Positions 26,871 to 38,470 of a DNA stretch of 64,000 nucleotides are shown here, in pieces. Source of the DNA: Pseudoalteromonas sp. OOF1S-7 (lineage in GTDB: Bacteria; Pseudomonadota; Gammaproteobacteria; Enterobacterales; Alteromonadaceae); assembly GCF_022347765.1 (NCBI RefSeq), contig NZ_JAKRFZ010000004.1, positions 248,001 to 312,000 of the forward strand, written 5' to 3'. The stretch's first letter is position 1; each line of letters starts with the position of its first letter. The notes beneath the pieces were generated by a model, which was not told the origin of the DNA, made no database searches, and saw nothing but the letters and a program-made list of their open reading frames with translations. The position numbers and the translations under genes are program-made.

Positions 26871-29726
26871 TTAGAAGCTATAGTTAAACCCTAAGAAATA
26901 CTGACGACCGAACTCTTTGTACTCGCCCGTGCTCAGTGCTGTACCGTAGTGCGTGGTATTAGGCTCGTTAGTCAGGTTATTGATTTGCAGAACAGCTTGC
27001 AGGCCATTCTCGAAATCATAGGTACCCTGCCAGTCAACCACAATGTACTCATCTGCCATCGCAAATGCAGCACCACCTGGTGTAGCGCCTTCATAGACGT
27101 ATTCATCACGATAGCGTACATTCAGATGTGTTGTGAAGGCATCAATAGTCCAGAAAATCGTGGCACTCCAGACATTTTTAGATAAGCCAGGCAGCGCCAG
27201 GGCCAAGTTTTCGAAATTAGCCCCGCCATCAACACTCGCTTCACTTTCTGTATAAGAGTAATTGGTATTAAAGCCTAAGCCCGAGAAAATACCTGGCAAG
27301 TTATCAAACATAGTGGTGTACGCCAGCTCGACGCCACGGATGTAACCACCGTTGTCGTTGTTTCGGGTTGTCTGGTATTGACCTGCTACAAACCCTTCAG
27401 GTACCTCAAGACCGATAGAAGCCCAGTCAATATCACCTTCGTTATAGGTAACGCTTTCAATCAGCGAGTCAATATCTTTCCAAAAGATTGCAGCCACAAA
27501 CGCACCGCCATCTTCAAAATAACGCTCGTAGGAAAGGTCAAACTGTGTTGCACGGAACGGATCCAGATTCGGATTACCTTTTGACCATACATTATAGCGA
27601 GGACTGGTACCGTCATTCGCCGTATCAGCCCATGAACCTGCTCCACCTCGCAGTTGGTAGACCGGAGGACGACCGATCACTTTTGCTGCTGCAAAGCGCA
27701 CCTGATCCGTGTCGCTCACCCTAAAATTAAGGTTCAAAGATGGCAGTGTATCTGTGTACTCCGGACCATATTCTACATGTCGATAGTCATTACGTTCTAC
27801 GCCGTTATCATCAACGATCTTGTCGCCGACTTCATCCCCCTGGATTTGCTGAATACCGACAGACTTGGTATCAGTTCTGACAACTCGGACACCAAAATTA
27901 CCTGTAACCGGAATATCGCCTAGTTCAGTATCAATATTAGCCATTACGTAGCCTGCTAATACTTCTTCTTTTACCGCACCACTTTCAATCAACGTCCAGT
28001 TATGCTCCCAGGTTTGCTGAGCATTGTAATTGCCCGGTCCAAATACCTCATTTGCGATACCTACCAGGTCCAGCTCCAGGTAATCAAAACCACGCGTGTG
28101 CTCAACGGTTACAAACCCATCTAAAGAATGAGGTACACAGGCATGGTTTTGATGATTAAACTCACACCCTTTGTTTGTCACAATTGTACCATCTGGCATT
28201 TTATAGCCGTTCTGACCTTCTCGGGCTCCCCAACGGAAAGTAGAGCGTTGATCGGTAAACTCACGATCAGACCAGCGTGCGCCCACTTCGATAGACGAGA
28301 TAAAGCCAACTTCTACATGATATTTAAAGTCTACTTTAAAACTATCTAACGTATCTGTGTACTTATGCGGGAACTGCTCCCAGTCACCCAAACGCATGTT
28401 AGACAGATCTGTATAGCTGTTACCAAGTGTCAGCAGTGGCGACTTTTTCTCTTGCTGGGCAAAAGAAAAACTTTGGTTGCGCATTTCCTGCCACGTTTCA
28501 ACCAAGGTACCGTCGACTGTTGCATTACCGAATTCGTAGGCATGCATGGATGCAATCATATCACGGCGCGTTTTCTCACCTTCACTGTGTGCAAAGTCTA
28601 ACCTAAGTTCCCACTTGTCGGTCACATACTCCAGATCTAGTCCAAAACTATCTGTGGTAGAGTCGGTAGACTGATCTTCAGAACGCATCTCAACCCAAGG
28701 GCCTTTGGAGTCTGTGATGACCACATCACCGGCGACTAAGAAGCCATCTTTTACTACTGCGTTGTTAAGTGTATATAGCGAGCCTAGGTCCTTATCGAAT
28801 CCCTCGATGTTCAAACCACTTTTACGATCTTCAGATTCAAACTCAGAACGGAAATAATCAAACTGAACTTTTAAGGCGTCTGTAGGCTGGTAAACCAACG
28901 TACTCATAAGACCCAGACGCTCGTCAGCTCCTTTCGCAGAACGGACCTGATAGCCATTAACGGAGCGCTCTTCTGTTCCGTCGCCATCAAAGTCTTGTGA
29001 ACGTTTTGGAGCATGTGCGGAAATATCAATCGCATTATTAGGCTGGTTTAGAAACGCCGCACCAATACCAAAACCTAAAGTCTCATCGAGGAATTTACCC
29101 TGATAAGAGAAACTGATCCGCTCACCACTTGAATCGGCGCCGACATCTGATGCCGCATCATTGTATGAATAACGAACTGATGAGTTGAAGTTGTGCTGCT
29201 CTTTTGCCTCAAGCGGGTTTGCAGTTTTCAGTTCAACCGTTGCTGCAACGCCACCTTCTACCAAAGAGGCTTTTGGCGACTTGTATACCGCAGCCTGATT
29301 GATAAGCTCCGATGGATACTGATCAAATGAAATCCAGCGACTACCTGCGGTGTAACCACTGGTGCTGGCCTGTTCACGGCCATTGAGTGTGGTCTGAATA
29401 AAGTCACCATTCATACCACGGATATTCAGCTGAGATGACTGACCACTTGCGCGTACCGCTGTAACGCCTGGCAAACGGCTCAGGGAGTCTGCAATGGAAA
29501 CATCGGGCAGAGATGCCAGGTCACCGGCATCAACGACTTCTGCTACAGTGTCGCTGTAACGCTTTTTATCGATTGACGCGATGATACTGCGAGAGATACC
29601 ACGTACCTCAATCACTTCAACGTCTTCTTGCTTTACTGCTTTCTCTTCTTCTGCAACGACCGAAAAGTGGCTAACGCCAGCGGCCATAAGCGCAACTGTT
29701 AGCATGCTTGGTTTGAACATAGACAT
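26871..29726 (-). CDS. TonB-dependent receptor, probable maltodextrin receptor
   Basis: 951 aa with a signal peptide (SMLTVALMAAGVSHFSVVA). A TonB box-like DVEVIEVRG (residues ~35-43) precedes the plug (IADSLSRLPGVTAVRASGQS, LNIRGMNGDF, GREQASTSGYTAG), and the barrel ends in RQYFLGFNYSF. This length and plug pattern match the large TonB receptors of the maltose group, such as MalA of Caulobacter. It should import maltodextrins over the outer membrane. A TGCATACGTATTCA operator lies about 153 bp before its start, and the halogenase homologue follows it. Confidence 0.88.
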   Translation of the reverse strand: MSMFKPSMLTVALMAAGVSHFSVVAEEEKAVKQEDVEVIEVRGISRSIIASIDKKRYSDTVAEVVDAGDLASLPDVSIADSLSRLPGVTAVRASGQSSQLNIRGMNGDFIQTTLNGREQASTSGYTAGSRWISFDQYPSELINQAAVYKSPKASLVEGGVAATVELKTANPLEAKEQHNFNSSVRYSYNDAASDVGADSSGERISFSYQGKFLDETLGFGIGAAFLNQPNNAIDISAHAPKRSQDFDGDGTEERSVNGYQVRSAKGADERLGLMSTLVYQPTDALKVQFDYFRSEFESEDRKSGLNIEGFDKDLGSLYTLNNAVVKDGFLVAGDVVITDSKGPWVEMRSEDQSTDSTTDSFGLDLEYVTDKWELRLDFAHSEGEKTRRDMIASMHAYEFGNATVDGTLVETWQEMRNQSFSFAQQEKKSPLLTLGNSYTDLSNMRLGDWEQFPHKYTDTLDSFKVDFKYHVEVGFISSIEVGARWSDREFTDQRSTFRWGAREGQNGYKMPDGTIVTNKGCEFNHQNHACVPHSLDGFVTVEHTRGFDYLELDLVGIANEVFGPGNYNAQQTWEHNWTLIESGAVKEEVLAGYVMANIDTELGDIPVTGNFGVRVVRTDTKSVGIQQIQGDEVGDKIVDDNGVERNDYRHVEYGPEYTDTLPSLNLNFRVSDTDQVRFAAAKVIGRPPVYQLRGGAGSWADTANDGTSPRYNVWSKGNPNLDPFRATQFDLSYERYFEDGGAFVAAIFWKDIDSLIESVTYNEGDIDWASIGLEVPEGFVAGQYQTTRNNDNGGYIRGVELAYTTMFDNLPGIFSGLGFNTNYSYTESEASVDGGANFENLALALPGLSKNVWSATIFWTIDAFTTHLNVRYRDEYVYEGATPGGAAFAMADEYIVVDWQGTYDFENGLQAVLQINNLTNEPNTTHYGTALSTGEYKEFGRQYFLGFNYSF

Positions 29727-29878
29727 AGTGTTTTATCCCAATTAACCATTTTTATGACGCCTAGTTGTTTGTTAATTCGTCACACGGTGTACCGTGGAGC
29801 GCTACAACGATTTATAAAGGCGGTAATTTTGTTGTCAGCGGCAATAGTAGCGCTGCGTTCAACGTGCAAACAACTTTA

Positions 29879-29892
29879 TGCATACGTATTCA
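29879..29892. promoter_or_regulatory. Maltose-type operator before the TonB receptor
   Basis: TGCATACGTATTCA, identical to the 14-bp core at 25200-25213. It is 153 bp upstream of the receptor start on the minus strand. Confidence 0.75.
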
Positions 29893-30236
29893 ACGCAAGT
29901 CCCCTTTCATTTTGTTCACAGAACATTCACCCATCATGGAGCTAACCCACTGTTACTTTTATAAATGTTATCGCAACAATCCAAGCGCAGTCATCGAGTA
30001 TGCAATTTCACTTGAATTTACTAAGTGTTAACGAAAATCAAATATCTGCCAGTGTAAGTGCCGAAAAAATTCTTCCATTTTTTAAGTAACCGACTCACTT
30101 GGAAATTGGTATTACCAATTAATCTAACGGTAACATAGATAGAGAAAGGCCAAGTGAGACAGAAACACATATTGGTAAACAGCCCCGACAAGTTTGCAGT
30201 GACCTATGTATATTAATTCTATCGCAACTAATTATG

Positions 30237-30252
30237 CTGCATACGTATGCAG
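30237..30252. promoter_or_regulatory. Maltose-type operator before the GH13 glucosidase
   Basis: CTGCATACGTATGCAG is a perfect 16-bp palindrome and the best of the three copies. It lies about 205 bp before the glucosidase start. Confidence 0.8.
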
Positions 30253-30456
30253 GCTTTTTACTCATATCAGCGCATGCCGTATGCTTTTCGCCATTGTTAA
30301 TTATGAGTGTTGGCGTATCCAGCTTACTTAAAAATCTGACCTCTCCCCGTCTGAGTTGACTACAGTTATTGAGCCACTAAAAACAGTGTAGCGAAATGAC
30401 TTCAGAGGCAGATTTTGATATACGACAACCCGGCTGCACGGCGCAGGAGAATGTGC

Positions 30457-32079
30457 ATGGCTAAAAAAGAATGGTGGAAAGGCGCGGTAATCTATCAGGT
30501 TTACCCTCGCAGCTTTTGTGACACCAATAATGATGGAATTGGCGATATTCAGGGGATCATTAGCAAGCTCGACTATATCAAGTCGCTTGGCGTGGATGCC
30601 ATCTGGATTTCACCCTTTTTTAAGTCACCAATGAAGGACTTTGGCTATGATATCAGCGACTATCGCGATATCGACCCTATGTTTGGTAACCTGGATGACT
30701 TTGACGAGCTGATTGATAAAGCGCATCAACGCGATATTAAGATCATTATTGATCAGGTACTTAGTCATACGTCGGATGAGCATCCCTGGTTCAGCGAAAG
30801 CCGTATCAGCCAGGATAACCCTAAGGCCGACTGGTATGTCTGGGCAGACGCAAAACCTGACGGCAGCCCGCCGAATAACTGGCTGTCTATTTTTGGTGGA
30901 GTTGCCTGGCAATGGGACTCGCGCCGTTGTCAGTACTATTTGCACAACTTCCTGACCGAGCAACCGGACTTGAACTTCCATAACCCTGACGTACGTCAGG
31001 CTGTGCTGGATAATGTGGAGTTCTGGCTGAAAAAAGGCGTCGACGGATTCCGTCTTGATGCCATTAACTTCTGTTTTCATGATCAGCAGTTACGAGATAA
31101 CCCGGCTAAACCGAAGGAATTACGCCAGGGCCGCGGCTTTAGCGAAGACAACCCTTATGCGTTTCAGTACCATTATTACAACAACACCCAGCCAGAGAAC
31201 CTTGACTTCATGGCCGAGGTCCGTGCTCTACTCGATCGTTACCCGGGTACTGTGAGTCTGGGCGAGATTTCATCAGAAGATTCTCTTCAGACCATGGCAG
31301 AATACACTTCTGGCGGCGACAAACTGCACATGGGCTACAGCTTTGAGTTACTGACTAAAGACTACAGTGCAAGTTATATCCGTGAAACCGTATCGCGTCT
31401 TGAAGCGGTCATGACCGAAGGCTGGCCGTGCTGGGCATTCAGTAATCACGACGTTGAGCGCGTTGCGAGTCGCTGGTCTAAAGATGGTAAAACGGTCGAT
31501 GATCGTCAGGCAAGTATGCTCACCGCTTTACTCGGCTCTTTACGTGGCAGTGTATGCATGTATCAGGGCGAAGAGTTGGGCCTGGGCGAAGCGGATGTTG
31601 CATTTGAAGACTTACAAGACCCCTACGGCATCACTTTCTGGCCTAATTTTAAAGGTCGTGACGGCTGTCGGACGCCGATGCCATGGGCTACTCAGCTGGG
31701 ACATGCCGGTTTCACAGAAAGCGAGCCCTGGCTGCCGGTTTCGCCAGCGCATCAGCTTCGCGCGGTCTCTGAGCAAGCCGACGCGGCGGACTCAGTACTA
31801 AATCGCTATCAGGCGTTTATGGCCTGGCGTAATACGATGCCTGAACTTCAGGTCGGTGATATTGAGTTTATTGATACCCCGGAACCGGTGCTGGCATTTT
31901 ATCGCCGTCACCAGGGTAAGACTTTACTGTGCGCTTTTAACCTCAGCGAACAGCCTGCACAATTGGCGTTAGCACTTGCAGAGCATGCTCAGCACCTGGA
32001 AATTGTTCACCATAATGGTCACTATGAAGACGGCCAACTATCCCTGCCCGGATTTGGCTGCTACTTTGCTTCATTGTAA
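30457..32079 (+). CDS. GH13 alpha-glucosidase (oligo-1,6-/maltose-type), cytoplasmic
   Basis: 540 aa from the ATG at 30457 (MAKKEWWKGA), with AGGAG 7 nt upstream; earlier starts lack a site. The N-terminal VIYQVYPRSFCDTNNDGIGD is the hallmark of the oligo-1,6-glucosidase/alpha-glucosidase subfamilies. Catalytic regions: DQVLSHTS (a variant of the usual NHT), GFRLDAINF with nucleophile Asp, SLGEISSED with the acid/base Glu, and FSNHDVERV with the third Asp. It has no signal peptide and should cleave imported maltose or short dextrins. The maltose-type operator lies upstream and a terminator follows. Confidence 0.92.
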   Translation: MAKKEWWKGAVIYQVYPRSFCDTNNDGIGDIQGIISKLDYIKSLGVDAIWISPFFKSPMKDFGYDISDYRDIDPMFGNLDDFDELIDKAHQRDIKIIIDQVLSHTSDEHPWFSESRISQDNPKADWYVWADAKPDGSPPNNWLSIFGGVAWQWDSRRCQYYLHNFLTEQPDLNFHNPDVRQAVLDNVEFWLKKGVDGFRLDAINFCFHDQQLRDNPAKPKELRQGRGFSEDNPYAFQYHYYNNTQPENLDFMAEVRALLDRYPGTVSLGEISSEDSLQTMAEYTSGGDKLHMGYSFELLTKDYSASYIRETVSRLEAVMTEGWPCWAFSNHDVERVASRWSKDGKTVDDRQASMLTALLGSLRGSVCMYQGEELGLGEADVAFEDLQDPYGITFWPNFKGRDGCRTPMPWATQLGHAGFTESEPWLPVSPAHQLRAVSEQADAADSVLNRYQAFMAWRNTMPELQVGDIEFIDTPEPVLAFYRRHQGKTLLCAFNLSEQPAQLALALAEHAQHLEIVHHNGHYEDGQLSLPGFGCYFASL

Positions 32080-32090
32080 TCCCTTGAACA

Positions 32091-32114
32091 AAAGCCCCGA
32101 CATCGGGGCTTTTT
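32091..32114 (+). terminator. Rho-independent terminator after the GH13 glucosidase
   Basis: AAAGCCCCGA and TCGGGGCTTTT form a 10-bp perfect stem with a 2-3 nt loop and a T run, 12 bp after the stop. It may also serve the convergent EAL gene. Confidence 0.9.
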
Positions 32115-32135
32115 ACCGTCCACACATGAAGTCAT

Positions 32136-33719
32136 TTAGCAAATTTGCTTCAGATCGTGAATGGGCATCGCCTTGTAATAATACCAGCCCTGATGAATTG
32201 TGACCCCCTGCCGGGATAAATATTCGGCCTGATGCGCGGTCTCCACCCCTTCTGCAATCAGTTTTTTATCGAGCTTATTGGCCATTTCTATCACGGCGTT
32301 GAGTACGGGAGATTGCAGGTTGTCCATGCCTATAGATGCAACAAAGGTTTGGTCAATTTTCAGCAGATCAATGGGGAAACTCTGTAAATAGTGCAGCCCG
32401 CTGTAGCCCGTCCCGAAATCGTCTATCGCTATCTCAACGCCCTGCTCAACCAGTGACTGCAATACCGAGTGTATTTGTGCCTGAGATAGCACGTCGCGTT
32501 CGGTCAGCTCTATCGTCAGCTGCGGGATAAGCTCATTAGCTTGATGTAGCTTCTGAAGATAATCCGGACAGGTCAATAGGTAGCCATTTACGTTGAACGA
32601 CACTTTAAAGTTTGCCCTGCTTTGCACAATTGTGCGCAGTTCATTAAGCGCCTTCTCAATCTGATAGACAGACAAGTCCAGGATACTCCCATCCCGCTCT
32701 GCTTCAGGAATAAAATAGGCAGGACTAAGCTCTCCCTCCACCGGATGTTGCCAACGGATCAACACCTCTACCCCTACAACCTCGCGGGTGGTAGCATCGA
32801 CTAAGGGTTGATAGACGTTAAACAGCTCCTGCCTGCTTATCGCGCCCAGCAAGAGCGCCCGACTACTCAGTACCCGACGGTCATAGTGGTTTAACAACAT
32901 AGTTAGCCCCACCAATGAAGCGCAATAGAGCAGCAACAAAGTTAGCAGCCATACCGGCTTAATGACAGATAACTGTTTCGCATCGCTGGCAACCATAATG
33001 GTCAGTTGAGGCAAAGCAGCCAGTGGGTGAGCAAAAATATACTTTTGCGTCCCATCATCAAAGCGCCCTTCAAACTCAGTCTCATCATGCATCGGAAACA
33101 GCCTCTCGCCCAGCGGCAAAGTGTACTTACCACGCAGGAAAATAGGCACTCCGGATTCGCCGTCAAGCAATGCGATAAACGCCAGGTTTTTGTGCCGCGT
33201 AATATCCAGTGTATCGCTCAGCCAGCTGGTTGGCAGTAACGCATTAACCTCATAACCATCGCTGCGCGTACGCGCCAGGACAAACGCAGGCACTTGCAGA
33301 AAGTCAGTAATAATAGGGCCATGATACCTGAGCCCGGGTTGCTTAATGGGTTCGGTAGTTTGCACAGCAGGTTCCAGACGACCGAAAGAGTTACACAGCA
33401 AACGGCCATACTTATCAACAATGCCAATCTCACTCAATGCCGGATTAACAAACACCTGCTCTCGCATCAAAGAGATTGTATGGGCATCACATGCCTGATT
33501 AAGCCGCTCAGCCTGCTGGAGAAAGAGATCGATGTTACGCAGCTGACTGTCCAGCTCTAGCCTAATCAATTGAGAAGCGGCTTGCACAGATTGCTTAGCG
33601 GCATCTTTTTGCTGAACATAAACAAAAATCGCCAGTAAACCAAACAGTAAGGAACTAATTAGCCAGGCTACAGTGATATTTTTTATACGATCAGTTAAGG
33701 AGTGATTACCCTGATTCAA
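32136..33719 (-). CDS. Membrane cyclic-di-GMP phosphodiesterase (CSS-motif sensor plus EAL)
   Basis: 527 aa. An N-terminal membrane helix (VAWLISSLLFGLLAIFVYV), a periplasmic sensor region with conserved cysteines (LNQACDAH and GRLLCNSFG, CSS-motif-like), a second helix (WLLTLLLLYCASLVGLTMLL), then an EAL domain. EAL is written EVL here (GVEVLIRWQHP). The other catalytic residues are present: FNVNGYLL, IELTER, DDFGTGYS, LKIDQTF and AEGVET. It should hydrolyse c-di-GMP, with thiol or redox state as a possible signal as in related CSS proteins. Confidence 0.87.
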   Translation of the reverse strand: MNQGNHSLTDRIKNITVAWLISSLLFGLLAIFVYVQQKDAAKQSVQAASQLIRLELDSQLRNIDLFLQQAERLNQACDAHTISLMREQVFVNPALSEIGIVDKYGRLLCNSFGRLEPAVQTTEPIKQPGLRYHGPIITDFLQVPAFVLARTRSDGYEVNALLPTSWLSDTLDITRHKNLAFIALLDGESGVPIFLRGKYTLPLGERLFPMHDETEFEGRFDDGTQKYIFAHPLAALPQLTIMVASDAKQLSVIKPVWLLTLLLLYCASLVGLTMLLNHYDRRVLSSRALLLGAISRQELFNVYQPLVDATTREVVGVEVLIRWQHPVEGELSPAYFIPEAERDGSILDLSVYQIEKALNELRTIVQSRANFKVSFNVNGYLLTCPDYLQKLHQANELIPQLTIELTERDVLSQAQIHSVLQSLVEQGVEIAIDDFGTGYSGLHYLQSFPIDLLKIDQTFVASIGMDNLQSPVLNAVIEMANKLDKKLIAEGVETAHQAEYLSRQGVTIHQGWYYYKAMPIHDLKQIC

Positions 33720-33788
33720 CTTCGCACTCTAAACTCAAATACAAAGGCCAGATGGTAAAACAGCTAAATGAAGTTTTTATTACAAGAA

Positions 33789-33808
33789 ACCCCGGCTCAC
33801 GCCAGGGT
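33789..33808 (-). terminator. Probable terminator after ihfA
   Basis: On the minus strand ACCCTGGC-GTGA-GCCGGGGT forms a stem with one mismatch, followed by TTCTT, about 80 bp after the ihfA stop. Confidence 0.6.
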
Positions 33809-33888
33809 CTCTTAGTTATCAGACAGGTTGCCTACATGCTACCCAGGAAATAGACTTCCTGTAGTATCAGCATAGTCCTCCTGTGTGA

Positions 33889-34188
33889 TCACAGGTTTTT
33901 ACTGGTTCCTACTTCTACACGTGTTTTTAACTTTTGACCAGGTCTGAAAGTTACAACGCGACGTGCTGAGATGGGAATGTCTTCACCAGTTTTAGGATTA
34001 CGACCTGGGCGTTCTTTCTTATCGCGCAGATCGAAGTTACCAAAACCGGACAGCTTTACCTGCTCTCCACTTTCCAGCGCTGAGCGGATTTCTTCAAAAA
34101 ACGCTTCAACTAAGTCTTTGGCATCCTTTTTATTTATCCCCAATTTCTCAAATAGGTGTTCAGCTATGTCGGCTTTAGTAAGCGCCAT
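33889..34188 (-). CDS. ihfA: Integration host factor alpha subunit
   Basis: 99 aa, the usual length. The sequence [20 protein letters not shown], with [21 protein letters not shown] in the DNA-binding arm (including the intercalating proline region [10 protein letters not shown]), is diagnostic of IhfA. With IhfB it bends DNA in replication, recombination and transcription. It starts 2 bp after pheT, the conserved pheS-pheT-ihfA order of gammaproteobacteria. Confidence 0.98.
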   Translation of the reverse strand: MALTKADIAEHLFEKLGINKKDAKDLVEAFFEEIRSALESGEQVKLSGFGNFDLRDKKERPGRNPKTGEDIPISARRVVTFRPGQKLKTRVEVGTSKNL

Positions 34189-34190
34189 AT

Positions 34191-36578
34191 CTAGTCCCTC
34201 AACGATGCATTAAATTGTTTGGCCAATTCGGCCACCACGATTTCTACAGTGTCGTTGATGTCTTTCTCCTCGAGCGTTCTATCAACGGCTTGCAGTGTTA
34301 GAGCAATGGCTAAACTCTTATAACCAGGCTCAATACCTTTGCCCTTATACACATCGAATAAGTTTAGGTCAACTAATTGATTTCCGCCAACTTTCTCAAT
34401 GCTTTCTAAAATATCGCCTATTTTTACATCATCTGCAACTAAAATAGCAATATCACGGCGATTTGACGGGAATTTCGAGACACTGACGGCTTCTGGAAGC
34501 TGTCGCTGCGCAATTGCCGCTGTTTCAACTTCAAAAACATACGCTGTTTCATTCAGATCCAATGACTTTTGCAGCTGCGGATGGACCGCACCAATAAAGC
34601 CGACTCGCTCACCATTGGCATAAATTGCCGCTGACTGGCCTGGGTGTAGCCCATCACAGACCTGTGCTTTAAAACTGAAACGCGCTTTATCGTTACACAA
34701 AGCCAGTAATGCTTCAACGTCCCCTTTGACATCAAAGAAGTCTGTTTTACGGCTCGCAATACCCCAGTGTTCATTGTGCGTATTACCATAGACGACGCCG
34801 CCAATGACCGGACTCTGACGAACACCATTTTCAGCAGTTTCGTCTTTAATAAACTTCAGGCCATGTTCAAACAAACGGATCCGCGACTGCTGACGGTTCT
34901 GGTTATATGCCACCGCATTCAGCAGTCCGGGCATCAGGCTGACGCGCATCGCCGACATTTCTACTGAGATTGGATGAGGCAATACCAGTGCATCGCTGTC
35001 CGGGTGTAACAACTGTTGTTTCTTCGGATCGACAAAGCTGTAGGTAATGGCTTCCTGATAACCACGTGCAACCAGTTCGTTACGCAGGCGAGACACAGGG
35101 AGATGTGCTTCCTGATGATCAGTCATTTTTAAAGCGGCCGTTGGGGCAACGTTTGGAATATTGTTGTAACCAAACACGCGTGCAACTTCTTCAATCAGAT
35201 CTTCTTCAATGCTGATATCGAAGCGGTAGCTTGGCACTGTGGCTGTCCAGCTGTCGTTGGCGAATGTCACATCCAGACCCAAACGCGTCAAAATGTCTGT
35301 TACTTTATTGTCTTCAATATGGTAACCGATAACACGATCAAGACGTGCACGACGAAGCGTCACTGATTTGGCTTCTGGCAGGTCCGTCTCTGACACAGCT
35401 TCTACCACAGGGCCTGCCTGTCCGCCTGCAATTTCAAGTAGCAACGCCGTTGCGCGCTCCATTGCATCATGCTGCAGCTGGTAATCTACCCCACGCTCGT
35501 AGCGGTGTGACGCATCAGTATGTAAGCCATAGCTACGTGCCTGGCCGGCGATCGCCAGCGGGTTGAAGAATGCACTTTCAAGCAAGATGTCCGTAGTACC
35601 TTCTTTGACCCCTGAGTTTTCACCGCCGAAGATCCCCGCAATTGCCAACGCTCTGTTGTGATCGGCAATGACCAGCGTAGTTGGTTTCAGCTTGGCTGTA
35701 TTGCCATCCAGCAATACCAGTTCTTCGTTTTCTGCTGCGCTGCGTACTTTAATGCCCCCCTCAATAGCATTCAAATCGAAGGCATGCATTGGGTGGCCCA
35801 GCTCCAGCAACACATAGTTGGTAATATCAACAACCGGATCGATTGAGCGAATGCCCGAACGACGCAGCTTTTCAACCATCCAAAGTGGCGTGGTTGCATC
35901 CAGGTTGATGCCCTTAACCACACGGCCAAGATAACGAGGACAGGCCTGACTGTTAACCAGTTCAATCTCAATCTTGTCATCAATGCTAGGTTCAACAGCC
36001 GGGATAGCCAGCTCATTGACATCAATACCATTTAATACGCCGACTTCGCGCGCAAGGCCTTTAATGCCAAGACAATCACTGCGGTTTGCAGTTAAGTCTA
36101 CGTCGATAGTGACATCGTCAAGGTTGAAGTATTCGCGGATGTTTTGACCAATTTGTGCATCAGCTGGTAGCTCTAAAATACCATCTGAGCTTTCTGCCAT
36201 GCCCAGCTCTTCAAACGCACACAGCATGCCGTGTGAAGGCTGACCGCGTAATTTTGCTTTTTTGATCTTAAAGCCGCCTGGCAAAACTGCACCGACTTTG
36301 GCCACAGCGACTTTCAGGCCCGCACGGCAGTTTGCTGCACCACAGACGATGTCCAGCAGCTCGTCTTCGCCAACGTTTACTTTGGTTACACGTAACTTGT
36401 CAGCATCCGGGTGCTGGCCACACTCAACCACTTCCCCAATAACCACGCCATCAAAATCACCCGCAACCGGATCGACACCGTCGACTTCCAGACCGGCCAT
36501 TGATAACTGTTCAGATAGAGCCTCGGTATCAATCGCAGGATTAACCCATTCTCTTAACCACTTTTCACTAAATTTCAT
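34191..36578 (-). CDS. pheT: Phenylalanyl-tRNA synthetase beta subunit
   Basis: 795 aa, full length. The N-terminal part has the EMAP/OB-fold tRNA-binding region ([20 protein letters not shown]), then B3/B4 editing, B5 and B6-B7 catalytic-like domains, and the C-terminal ferredoxin-like anticodon-binding FDX-ACB domain ([19 protein letters not shown]). It forms the alpha2-beta2 enzyme with PheS and charges tRNA-Phe in the cytoplasm. It lies 13 bp downstream of pheS. Confidence 0.98.
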   Translation of the reverse strand: MKFSEKWLREWVNPAIDTEALSEQLSMAGLEVDGVDPVAGDFDGVVIGEVVECGQHPDADKLRVTKVNVGEDELLDIVCGAANCRAGLKVAVAKVGAVLPGGFKIKKAKLRGQPSHGMLCAFEELGMAESSDGILELPADAQIGQNIREYFNLDDVTIDVDLTANRSDCLGIKGLAREVGVLNGIDVNELAIPAVEPSIDDKIEIELVNSQACPRYLGRVVKGINLDATTPLWMVEKLRRSGIRSIDPVVDITNYVLLELGHPMHAFDLNAIEGGIKVRSAAENEELVLLDGNTAKLKPTTLVIADHNRALAIAGIFGGENSGVKEGTTDILLESAFFNPLAIAGQARSYGLHTDASHRYERGVDYQLQHDAMERATALLLEIAGGQAGPVVEAVSETDLPEAKSVTLRRARLDRVIGYHIEDNKVTDILTRLGLDVTFANDSWTATVPSYRFDISIEEDLIEEVARVFGYNNIPNVAPTAALKMTDHQEAHLPVSRLRNELVARGYQEAITYSFVDPKKQQLLHPDSDALVLPHPISVEMSAMRVSLMPGLLNAVAYNQNRQQSRIRLFEHGLKFIKDETAENGVRQSPVIGGVVYGNTHNEHWGIASRKTDFFDVKGDVEALLALCNDKARFSFKAQVCDGLHPGQSAAIYANGERVGFIGAVHPQLQKSLDLNETAYVFEVETAAIAQRQLPEAVSVSKFPSNRRDIAILVADDVKIGDILESIEKVGGNQLVDLNLFDVYKGKGIEPGYKSLAIALTLQAVDRTLEEKDINDTVEIVVAELAKQFNASLRD

Positions 36579-36591
36579 TGTTGTATCGCTC

Positions 36592-37605
<1,014 letters not shown>

Positions 37606-37764
37606 TCATTGAATCGATTATAATAACTGAAACAACGGGGCAGATTCTAGCCCAAATTAGGGGCTTTTCTTGGACTATTTACTGGTTGTCAGTTGATTTT
37701 GGGCTGGTTTGAGGTTTCTGGTGGAATTTGTGACATAGACGCTCAAAAATTCCACACCCGCAGG

Positions 37765-38469
37765 TTACAAATTCAATGTGGTTTTAATAAAGGGAATGGT
37801 CAGTTTTCGCTGCGCCGCCATGGATGCGTGATCCAGTTTATCAAGCACATCTAATAATGCACGCATATCCCGACTCAGTCGGGTCAATAAAAACCGGGCA
37901 CATTCATCACTGAGTTCCAGGCCTCGCATTTTAGCTCTTTTAACCAGCGCTTCGGCCTTATCGTCGTCACTCATTGAACGGATCTGAAACGTAGTACCCC
38001 AGGTAAAACGTGACTCCAGATCTGGCAGACTCAGATTGAGCATATTAGGCAACAGATCGGCCGTTACAACCAGGCATTTTCCGGGCTCATTAAACCGGTT
38101 AAAAAAGTTAAACAGGGCTTTTTCCCAGGACTCATTACCCGCCACTAAATGCACATCATCAATGCATACCACATCCAGCGCTTCCAGCCCGTCGAGCACA
38201 GCCGGTCCAAAGTTAATCACTTCTCTGAGCGACAATAATATGGTCGACAGGCCCTGCTCCTGAGCATGAATACAGGTGGCGTAAAGCAGGTGAGACTTGC
38301 CCGAGTCTCCCAGGCCACACAAATAAGTAAACTGAAAGTCCTGATGGATCGCCTCCAACGCATTTTTCAGGTGTGTTACCTCCAGCGACCCTTCGCCGCC
38401 AAAGTAAGCACTAAACGTTTCATCGTCAGGCAGTGTTACAGGCAACGCCATCTGCATCGGCTGCATCAT
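37765..38469 (-). CDS. hda: DnaA regulatory inactivator Hda
   Basis: 234 aa, the usual size. A clamp-binding QMALP motif at residues 6-10 precedes LPDDETFSAYF, which matches Hda N-termini. A single AAA+ domain has Walker A GLGDSGKSH (52-60), Walker B VVCIDDVHL, and the sensor regions. It works with the DNA sliding clamp to trigger ATP hydrolysis by DnaA after initiation. It follows the DUF2066 gene by 1-2 bp. Confidence 0.95.
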   Translation of the reverse strand: MMQPMQMALPVTLPDDETFSAYFGGEGSLEVTHLKNALEAIHQDFQFTYLCGLGDSGKSHLLYATCIHAQEQGLSTILLSLREVINFGPAVLDGLEALDVVCIDDVHLVAGNESWEKALFNFFNRFNEPGKCLVVTADLLPNMLNLSLPDLESRFTWGTTFQIRSMSDDDKAEALVKRAKMRGLELSDECARFLLTRLSRDMRALLDVLDKLDHASMAAQRKLTIPFIKTTLNL

Positions 38470-38470
38470 A

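Larger units (their letters stand above)
29727..30456. other. Regulatory region between divergent maltodextrin genes
   Basis: A 730-bp AT-rich stretch between the TonB receptor start (29726) and the GH13 glucosidase start. It holds two copies of the maltose-type operator, at 29879-29892 and 30237-30252, one near each promoter. No RNA gene or coding region is convincing here. Confidence 0.6.

Noticed and set aside
29754..30031. Overlapping plus-strand frames upstream of the TonB receptor
   Set aside because: They cross a maltose-type operator, have no ribosome binding site and encode no recognisable protein.
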